DNA from: Toxorhynchites rutilus septentrionalis
Taxonomy: Eukaryota > Arthropoda > Insecta > Diptera > Culicidae
Reading direction: 5' to 3'
DNA length: 64,000 nt
Assembly (NCBI RefSeq): GCF_029784135.1
Contig: NC_073745.1
Span: 45,243,521 to 45,307,520, forward strand
Part shown: positions 56,605-64,000 of the stretch, piece by piece
Position numbering within the stretch: position 1 is the first letter of the stretch
How the letters are laid out: every line of letters starts with the position of its first letter
Program-made: the position numbers and the translations under genes
The notes under the pieces: model-generated
What the model was told of the DNA's origin: nothing
Databases searched by the model: none
The model's input: only the letters and a program-made list of their open reading frames with translations

Positions 56605-57350
56605 GTTTGTTATCCTGCCAAATAAATGTACGCTAACGATTTGTACAGGCTCCATTTGAAGGAAACTCCACGTCTATTTGTAGACGACACCGCTCTTTTC
56701 TATCCACAAACTAATGTTGAGCAAATAGTCTGCAACATGAATAATGACTTAGAGATTCTTTCAGAACTGTTTGCAGCCAATCTTCTTTCTCTGAACGCTT
56801 CTAGAACTAAATGCATGTTTTTCCATTCTTCTAAAAAGGCTGTTCCACAACACGGCAGTGTAATGCTAAACTCATGGGTAATCGGAGAAGTCAAATATTT
56901 CAAATATTTGGGTCTGATCATGTCGAATATGCTGAGAAGAAAGTTTTAATCTCTTTGCGGGATAATTCGGAGGGAAAGTCATTTCGTATCACGTAGCATC
57001 CTTTTAAAATTGTATCGTGCTCACGTCTACTCGTGCCTAAACTACCTGGTTATAGCCTAGGGTAGAGCTTGCAAATCTTGAGAAAATTTCAAACTCTCCA
57101 AAATAGATGCTTGGAAACAATATTAAAAGCATTGTTCCCTACTATTGTATTATATTTAGACAGTTCCCATAATAATAATTTCCATCGCTCTATCCAACTA
57201 CCTTCCACTAGCCATAACTATCCAACAGAGATCCTTGTTGCCTCTCTAACCTCGAGTAAACCGCGAGTAATCGATCGAAACCTACTATTCAAAGATTTAA
57301 GTTTAAATTTTGTACGTTACGAAAGTTACGAATAAAGTGAAGTGTTCATG
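56605..57350 (+). pseudogene. Degenerate LINE reverse transcriptase, palm to C-terminus
   Basis: Positions 56626-56946 encode YANDLYRLHLKETPRLFVDD, with TALFYP following: the RT palm with a changed xxDD motif (FVDD for the usual FADD). NLLSLNASRTKCMFF and VKYFKYLGLIMSNML are the conserved following motifs. After a frameshift, LYRAHVYSCLNYLVIA and then FQTLQNRCLETIL represent the thumb and C-terminal region to about 57335. N-terminal RT and endonuclease are absent. A CTCGAGTAAACCGCGAGTAA phrase near 57250 resembles 3' sequence of other LINEs here. Jockey/CR1-type by motif style. Confidence 0.85.
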
Positions 57351-58007
57351 TAATTTGGTTATTGTTTGAGGTATATTTGAAGATGTATTTTCCAACAAAT
57401 CAAAAAAAACGCTACTTAACACCTTAGATAATTCATTTTTACATGTCGATAAAATATTTCAGCCAAATCGGTCGAGTAGATCCTGAGATATCGATACCAC
57501 CAGTTGAAAAAACATGGTTTCGAGAAAAACGCCTTCTAAAATTCGTACAGCAGTACTATATTCCTTGAGGTGACTTCATACTTTTGGCTGTAACTTTCCA
57601 ACGGCAACTTTTCTGGGGGCATAAGCCTCCCAAAAATGCAAAAAAAACAATCGAATCGTTATAATCCGACAACAAATCTATGAAACAATGAAGCATGGAA
57701 AAGAACTAGAAGAAATGAAAATAGCAGCGAAACCGATTTTCCCTGCTCATAAGTATAATGAAGTCCAAATTTCACTCGTAAAAAAAGTCGAGAAAATACT
57801 AATCATGGTATGGTCAATTATCTCCTCATCTCCATAGATCCAATAATAACCACTTATTTTGAATAGAGAAAAGTAATTGTAAAAAACTTTAAATGCAATG
57901 ATATTTCTATTGAAGAATTCAATTGTTGAATCAGGAAAAAGATGATGATGAATCTGATGACATTTATGAAGTAGAAGAAGATTTGTAATTTTTTTTGTGT
58001 TACCTGT
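57351..58007. other. AT-rich stretch, no gene recognised
   Basis: Sequence such as TATTTCAGCCAAATCGGTCG suggests an old repeat. A short acidic open stretch with GAAGTAGAAGAAGATTTG lies near 57968. Nothing further is seen. Confidence 0.4.
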
Positions 58008-58360
58008 TGTTACGGTACCATCGAGCTAGTTACCTTTGATCAATCGTTTGCGTACGACTGGTGTGAAAAAATCTGACATTCTGGAAAAATCTCTAATGTG
58101 CAGAAGGCTTTTTATGTAATACAATATTTAAGTTATTCTTGTTATAAATCTAAATCTTCTACTTTGTAAATCAACCTACTGATTTGTGAAGGGCATAACC
58201 GAAACGGAAGTAGGACAGGCTAATTGAAAAGGCTAGAATAGAAGAGATCACTGAATTGCAAGCACAGATATTTAATATGAATTCTGTAGATCTAAATTAA
58301 ATTATTATTTTAGTTTGAAGCATACATACTTACATATAATAAAGTATCGCTATCAAAAAC
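58008..58360 (+). mobile_element. Candidate 5' LTR of the BEL/Pao element
   Basis: It begins TGTTACGGTACCATCGAG, a start typical of BEL-type LTRs. An AATAAA signal lies at about 58339 and the gag ATG about 50 bp beyond the proposed end. No matching 3' LTR is found in the window, so the boundaries are uncertain. Confidence 0.45.
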
Positions 58361-58408
58361 GGTGAGTTGCCTTTTGATTGCTGTCGCACCAAACTTCAAA
58401 AATTCATA

Positions 58409-59733
58409 ATGAGTCATCGTTCGACTCCCGGAAAGAAAAATATATTTACTGGATGCACCAGACCAGATGAAGCGGACAATATGGTCCAATGCGATGCTTC
58501 TGCAAGAGCCAGCGTCGTTAGTGGATCGTCCTCGCACTTGGCGGACACCATGGCACGACTGCGTGAACGTCAAGAACTAGAGAAGCAACGCATGGAAATC
58601 GAGTTAGAGAAGAAGTTCCTGAAGGAACAGCAAAACATGTTGGATGCTGCCATTGCTGCAGTAGAGGAGAAAAGAAGCCGTGGGAGCCACGCAGTCAACA
58701 TGAGAAGAATCCAGGAGTGGGTCGAGAGAAGCGCGGATTCGCAAACGAGCGCAGCACATCGAACGCTAGCAGCTTCAACGATCCAGCAGCATAATTCTCA
58801 TCCTATCCAGATGGGTTCTGGTACTGAAACGCACATTTCTCCGTGATCGAAACACACCAACATTCAACACCACTGGAGATGTGGGCTCGCTTCCACTGCC
58901 CTCACTGAAAAGAGCTGGTGTTGAACAAACAGCCATCGACCTAGTTCGTGATTTGCGAGCAAAGATGGAGGAGTGTCTTGAGGAATCAGAGACTTATGAA
59001 CAGCAATTGGACGTACGCAGGAATAATATCGAGGGGATGCATTGCACCGTACATCGCTTAGCAACGGGGCCATCGTCATATTGAGGCAGCGAATGAAAGA
59101 GCGCACTTGTCAAACCCAACTCTTCTGCAAGAGCTTGTCGGGAAGTTACCCGCGGATCAGAAGCTGATGTGGGCCAGTTTTAAACGTGGACGATCATTGG
59201 TAGACCTGAAAACGTTCAGCGAGTACATGACCGGTGTAAGGCAAGATGCGTCAAGTGTAGTTTTGTATGATTCGGATTCCCGGAGAAGCAGTGGCAGAGA
59301 GAAAATAAAAACGTACGTTAATACACACTTGGTTAATATTGAAGAGACACCTGCTTCGACGCCGGCACAATCCAGGCCTAGCGGATGTTTGCATTGCGGA
59401 AAGGAGGGTCACAAGCTTCGTGAGTGCTATGTGTTCAAAGCGCTCTCCATTGATGATCGCTGGCGACGAATTAGAACACTGGAGGTATGTCAAATATGTC
59501 TTTTTGGTCATGGCAGAAGAGCATGTCGAAGTAATAGCAGGTCCAACGTGAATGGTTGTCAGTTTAAGCATCAACCATTGCTTCACGGAAAATCAACATC
59601 TCCTACAACTCAAGTGGCGAATAGTAACACTCATCGACTTTTAGATTCCGCTGTTCTATTCCGAATAGTACCTGTGACGCTATATGGAAAGACGGGAAAG
59701 ATCAACACCTTCGCTTTTCTGGACGAAAGCTCG
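58409..59733 (+). pseudogene. BEL/Pao retrotransposon gag and start of protease
   Basis: The ATG at 58409 opens MSHRSTPGKKNIF followed by CTRPDEADNMVQCD, a remnant of the zinc-binding N-terminal region of BEL gag. A charged coiled-coil segment follows (RLRERQELEKQRMEIELEKK). The frame is broken at 58846 and after 59084. From 59107, LLQELVGKLPADQKLMWASF and then a zinc knuckle CLHCGKEGHKLREC (C-x2-C-x4-H-x4-C) are present. VCQICLFGHGRRAC and GCQFKHQPLLH give the second zinc-type block. Protease begins at RIVPVTLYGKTGKINTFAFL, with DESS where the family has DEGS; a stop follows. Internal gag sequence near 58846-59100 is deleted. Confidence 0.88.
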
Positions 59734-60279
59734 TAATTAACTCTTGTTAAGGATGCACTGGTGGCGCAGCTAGGTTTGACAGGAAATCCACATCCGCTTT
59801 GCTTGCGGTGGACGGGAAACACGTCACGCATAGAGATGTAATCGCAGAGTGTGGCGATCGCAATATCGGGTATGCATCAGGAACGTCGTTACCAGTTAGC
59901 AAATGCTCGTACCGTTAGAGTTTGGACCTCCCAACGCAATCTTTCGACTTCGAGAAGGCAGCAAAGAGACAACTGCCGGTTCAAAGCTATCGTAACGCTA
60001 GACCGGAAATTTTGATTGGATTAGACAATTTGATCTGGGCCAATTGCCGTGAAAACACGCTTAGGTTGGTGCATCTACGGAAGACGTGATTCACGGGCCA
60101 ATGAAGGATTTAGCTTCCGTATTTTCGGATGCACGGGGAACGACGAATTACACGAGACAGTCAAACAGTTCGTAGTGGAGGACAACGGAGCAAACGAACT
60201 CGGGATTTGCCCTAGCGCGGAGGAACAGCGAGCTCAAGAGCTATCAGAAAACAGGGAGTGGGTCATATCTATGGTATAA
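59734..60279 (+). pseudogene. BEL/Pao protease remainder and protease-RT linker
   Basis: Broken frames continue the polyprotein: DALVAQLGLTGNPHPLCLRW (protease), PEILIGLDNLIWANCRENTL (protease end) and LGWCIYGRRDSRANEGFSFR (linker before RT), ending in CPSAEEQRAQELSENREW. These match the usual BEL order. Several stops and frameshifts occur. The element is cut near 60279 by a hairpin-ended insertion. Confidence 0.8.
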
Positions 60280-60288
60280 CCGCAAGGG

Positions 60289-61331
60289 TGACGTAGGACT
60301 ATCGTTGATTTAGAGATCATTTGTATGAAGTTGAATCTGAATTCATTCTGAATGAATGAATATTTGGAGAATTTCGAAAACGAGAGCGTTACGTTGGAGG
60401 CACAAGGTTTTATGCATCCAATATTGGATACGGAAATATCCTACTGATGGGGAAGAATAATCTTCAGAAGCTATCCTGTTGATTGCGATTGATTGAAAAA
60501 TCACAAAACCTAATGTATTTGGTCACAGTGTTACATGGATAGAAAACATTAAAATAAACTCTTTCATATGAATGTAATTTTAAATTCCCAGAGGAACTGG
60601 CAGATTATTTTCAGTAACGATTAGATATTTCCACATTTTCCTCGATACTGGAAGCCCACCAGTGGTTAATGCTAACTCGATAACCATCTGTTAATAGCAC
60701 TTGATTGAAACATATTTGGTCACAGTGTTACATGGATAGAAAACATTCAAATAAACTCTTTCACATGAATGTATTTTTAAATTCCTAGAGGAACTGGCAG
60801 ATTATTTTCCGGATCTTTCTCGATCCAAACGGAAAGAATTCCGTGCGTGTATGTGTGTGTGTGTAGCGGCTGCTTCGAGATCTTCCCGGGGAACCGTTTG
60901 TAGCATCACTCTCCTCCTGATGGATTCCCTTCTGGCCTAAGGTGCACAAACAGGCTCTTGGTGACACCGTTCATCCGCGCTTTCATGATAAATGAAGAGC
61001 TTCACCACAACAGCGACAACATGCTCCAATCGCTGTTCAATTAGAACTGAGTGGATTTCCGAGCGGCGCTCGCTTATATACCGATTGGTGATTTCAATAG
61101 CCTATTTTGAAAGCAAATTTAAGACTATTGAAACAAGTTTTTGGATCAGAAAGTAACAAGTATAGATCGCGTAGACATTTTATCTTTCGAATGAAGTGTT
61201 TATCATACCATTTCGTTCAGTTGTTTAGGAGCTATTAACACTCAAAATCTCGGTCTTCGGCGTAACGCTTTCGTTTTCGAAACTTTGATTTTACACCCCG
61301 GTATAGAAATGAAAGACGTAGTCCTACGTCA
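60289..61331. mobile_element. Hairpin-ended insertion splitting the BEL element
   Basis: TGACGTAGGACTA at 60289 and GACGTAGTCCTACGTCA at 61315-61331 bound about 1.04 kb. To the left BEL coding stops after the linker; to the right BEL coding restarts with RT. Two direct copies of TTTGGTCACAGTGTTACATG lie inside, near 60517 and 60715, about 200 bp apart. On the minus strand, CCAATCGGTATATAAGCG near 61080 looks like a CCAAT plus TATA core promoter. No transposase is recognised. Confidence 0.6.
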
Positions 61332-61342
61332 AAAAAACAACG

Positions 61343-61690
61343 AAACGTATCGGAAGGCACATCGAAACGAAACTCCTCTGGGTCAAGACCGATATTGGGT
61401 TATCCGATAATTACCGCATAGCGCTGGAGCGATTTTAGCGTCTCCAACGGAGGATGGACCACAGCCTTGATCTACGCGAGAATATCGGCCGTCAAATATG
61501 AGTATGTGAAAAAAGGCTACGCACATCGAGCGACCCCTGTCGAGTTGAAGAGTGCAGATATAGAACAGATGTCCCATCAGTTGACAATCATTACATCCGA
61601 CAAGAACTCATTGCGATTCCTGTGGAATGACACACGCGGTGATCCAGCGGAGATTTACCAAATGAACGTTGCGACGTTCGGAAGTACAAT
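61343..61690 (+). pseudogene. BEL/Pao reverse transcriptase fragments
   Basis: Translation with frame changes gives KLLWVKTDIGLSDNYRIALE, then RLQRRMDHSLDLRENIGRQ, then YEYVKKGYAHRATPVELKSA, the N-terminal RT region of BEL polyproteins. SLRFLWNDTRGDPAEIYQMN with VATFGS is the RT core segment, where LRFLWRD and MxxxxFG are typical. The sequence between them is missing. It is cut at 61690 by another hairpin-ended sequence. Confidence 0.78.
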
Positions 61691-61693
61691 TTT

Positions 61694-62100
61694 TGACGTA
61701 GAACTACGTCTTTCATTAAGGGTGTCAAATCAGAAAACAGGTCACGTTTTTGTGAAATAAAGTTAACGTTAATAACTATTTTTGCCGCGAACGGATTTTG
61801 GCGATTTACATACTAAACGAATCGGAAATTCCGTAAGATTTGTTTAATATTCCATACATTAGAATCCCCTGGTTAGTAAATGGTTAAAATTCATGAAAAC
61901 TTTAAGTGTTTCTATTTTCCCATACATTTGTTCTGTCCATTTGAGTGCTTTCCCGAACAGAGCTATCAATAACGAGCAACGACCAACGGAGGGGAAATCG
62001 TAGGATTTGAAGTCTCCGTGAACAAAGGAAAAGAAGAAGAATGAAGGGGAATGCTTGCCTAGAGTATAAACAGTGGATCTCGCTGAGGCAAACTTTCATT
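61694..62100. repeat. Composite repeat half-arm with hairpin start
   Basis: It starts TGACGTAGAACTACGTC and continues with AAATAAAGTTAACGTTAATA, CTAAACGAATCGGAAATTCC and CATACATTTGTTCTGTCCAT. These match one arm of the inverted repeat at 16715-17145 and the end of repeat F copy 2 in reverse. Confidence 0.65.
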
Positions 62101-62341
62101 CGGCATCGGACTGTTGAGTAATTCAGTTCACTTTGCTTTCGCTGCGCTTCGATCTAAGATTGGAGCCCACCAGTGGTAATCCAACCTGGATATCGTCGTT
62201 TGGTATTTCTGTTCGTTTTTCGCGTTATTCGTATCGTGTGTTTTTCTTTCCGCGTCATAAATTGGACGCTTCGCGTAGTGTGTGAAGAGCACGAAGATTT
62301 CGAGGTAAGCGTCAACTAATGATGCACGCGGTGTTGGTGCA

Positions 62342-62566
62342 GTGAAAAGCGCTCGCACTGAACCGAGCCTTCGCGAATGTGACACCGCACCGAACAACAG
62401 CGAAGTAGGCGATTTCGGCGCGTCGGTCGAAAATGTAAACGCCGTTACCCAGGCAGCAACCAAAATCAAGCTCCCCCCGCTGGTGGTGAAGGCGGTCGCT
62501 CTTGACAAACTCATCAGCGAATTCGCATCGATGGGTGTTACAGCAGAGTACAAGCTGTGTGGCATA
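62342..62566 (+). pseudogene. Possible LINE ORF1 fragment
   Basis: The open frame contains KIKLPPLVVKAVALDKLISE followed by FASMGVTAEYKLCGI. A PPxVV-start segment of this style occurs in gag-like ORF1 proteins of Jockey-type LINEs, where it precedes an RNA-binding domain and CCHC knuckles. Neither of those is present here; the similarity stops near 62566. The upstream 240 bp could be a LINE 5' UTR. The call rests on memory of the style of such proteins and is tentative. Confidence 0.4.
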
Positions 62567-64000
62567 ATTCAGTCTTTTTCCAAGCAGTTAACATTGTTTA
62601 TTTTCCGTCTTCATAAGGGCTTCGTTGGTGCCTTTGAGAATGCATCAATGCATTAAACTGACGTTATGGCGAAGCAGACGTTAAGGTTGTGCACCAAAAA
62701 ATTATTTGGGAATACCAAGCATCTTGAATGTCTTACTGGAATGTTATAAGTTATTTGGGTTCGCGTGCCAGTCGCAAAACTGCCTTCAACTAGGATTGCA
62801 TTTGCGCTAATATTGATCATAATGAAGCATTGCTACTGTTTTCGAGGTTGTTATTATTCTCTTGTTTAGTCATCAAGAAAGTAAATGTTCCTGAATTTTG
62901 TATGTGATTAGGTTTTGCTTGCCAGTAGCAAAACTTCCTCCACAAAGGGTGACAGCTGCGCTTCTCTCGAGCATGAGAAAGTAATGCAACTCTTTTCGAG
63001 GCCAGTAATATTAACAGAAGCATTTCTTTTGAGAATAGCGCAAAATGATGAGAAATGTTTATATTGCTAGTAGTTTCAAGCCACCAATGTATGGCTCTGT
63101 ATGCATGCTATGGTGAACGCTTGTTTGGCGGTTGGTTTACGCTTAGTTTGTACGAACGATATCTAGAGGTGCGATTCCTTTGAGACAATACTAAATAACA
63201 TGTAGCATGATATTTGATACTTGCAAGTGTTGTCATTGTTTGTGTTTACATGCGGTGCCAAATATATATTGATGTAGTTATGAGATATGGAATAATGGTG
63301 CTGGTGCAACATGTATATAATCGACTGTAGCCGAGTCTATGTCAATTTCGAAAAAGGCCACTGGAATAGCCTTCGAGGTAAATTTTCAATGCATTGACAT
63401 GAAATAAATTGCGACATACGATTGTTTTGCGAGGGCAAGAATGAATCATCAATCAATTATCGTCAACTGATTCTACATTGAAAAAATCATTTAAGAGATT
63501 ATTCTACTAAGCAGTTGTTTCTAAAATTTCACAGCATTATAGAATAATATCCGAAGGTATAAACAAGCGACTTATATAAAATAACAGCGTAGTTCTACGT
63601 CAACAATGCGGTCGTATCTTGTACACAACCTCCTATAATTTTTTTTTCAAAATTTTTAATTTTTTTTTTATTTTTATTTTTAGTTCAAAACTGGCTAACA
63701 GAAAAGGTTTTGTGTTCCATCAGGATAACGGACAGGATATTTTATAGTTATAGAAGAATTTATTTATTTGAGGGGTCGTGCATAAGCTACGTGTTTTTTT
63801 TTCAGTAGGGAGGACGCCTAGTGGTTTTTTTTGTGGTCAAGGATCATAAAATTACTTAAAATTACATAAAACTTCATAAAATTCAGCTTCAGCTTCAGCT
63901 TGGGTAGACTGTACACTTCGTAGTTGCTCTCCGTGATTGACCCGAACCAACCAAATTGCACAAAGAACACACAGAATGACGCTTGGGACTAGCAAATCAT
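62567..64000. other. AT-rich repeat-like sequence, no gene
   Basis: Two diverged units of about 170 bp lie at about 62760-63010 (GCCAGTCGCAAAACTGCCTT and GCCAGTAGCAAAACTTCCTC). A hairpin GCGTAGTTCTACGTCA is at 63587, followed by the same ATGCGGTCGT sequence as at 17980. GGGGTCGTGCATAAGCTACG near 63772 resembles the start of the short repeat at 18360. No gene is seen. Confidence 0.45.

Noticed and set aside
62342..62656. Host gene of 104 codons
   Set aside because: The PPLVV segment looks like LINE ORF1, and the surroundings are repeats; called as a tentative pseudogene instead.

Overview
The window reads as nuclear DNA from a culicine mosquito, most likely Aedes-like. The basis is recognition from memory of tRNA-headed Feilai-like SINEs, a Lian/LOA-type LINE with RNase H, BEL/Pao gag sequence, mariner elements, and Helitron-like repeats ending in CTAG. 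No database search was run. It is AT-rich, with one intact-looking host gene in 64 kb: a single-exon kelch-repeat protein on the minus strand at 54067-55158, related to KLHDC3/peas and probably a retrocopy. Almost every other open frame is a transposon relic or a chance ORF.

Layout. 1-6.1 kb: a Feilai-like SINE, two copies of a TA-flanked MITE (CCGTTCTGAATCATA ends), a short tRNA-derived SINE, and a Helitron-like element with internal tandem units. 6.1-8.9 kb: single-copy-looking DNA. 9.3-14 kb: a Helitron end, a TA-flanked MITE, and two near-identical mariner deletion derivatives in opposite orientation. Each mariner copy keeps only the DNA-binding half of the transposase plus the C-terminal tail; the second sits inside a tandem duplication. 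14.1-15.7 kb: a 1.6-kb unit with 15-bp inverted ends that carries two broken histone H2A copies. 15.7-19.2 kb: a large inverted repeat and a dispersed composite family with hairpin ends and an 85-bp minisatellite. 19.5-21.7 kb: single-copy-looking DNA. 22.7-27.3 kb: repeats, a CA microsatellite, a 5'-truncated Lian-like LINE, and a Helitron-like element with a 147-bp MITE nested in it.

27.3-32.6 kb: mostly unique DNA with a small RT relic and a TTAA-flanked mini-element. 32.8-36 kb: a TA-flanked MITE, a SINE with target-site duplication, a broken LINE on the minus strand and a Helitron-like element. 36.4-44 kb: two unique islands separated by a TA MITE, a composite repeat and a TTAA-flanked element. 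44-53.1 kb: a nested mosaic of Helitrons, composite repeats, LINE ends and SINEs, including a 2.96-kb tandem duplication whose first copy lost about 2 kb, with a perfect palindrome at the deletion junction. 53.3-55.2 kb: a LINE tail interrupted by another LINE, directly abutting the 3' end of the kelch gene. 56.6-57.4 kb: LINE relic. 58-61.7 kb: a broken BEL/Pao retrotransposon split by hairpin-ended insertions. 61.7-64 kb: repeats and a probable LINE ORF1 fragment.

There is no operon-like or pathway-level organisation. The window shows layered insertion history, and several insertions can be ordered because uninterrupted (empty-site) copies of the same repeats lie elsewhere in the window. 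The most unusual items are the paired mariner derivatives with open DNA-binding-only frames, the histone fragments inside an inverted-repeat-bounded unit, and the LINE zinc-finger tail carried inside two copies of a composite repeat.
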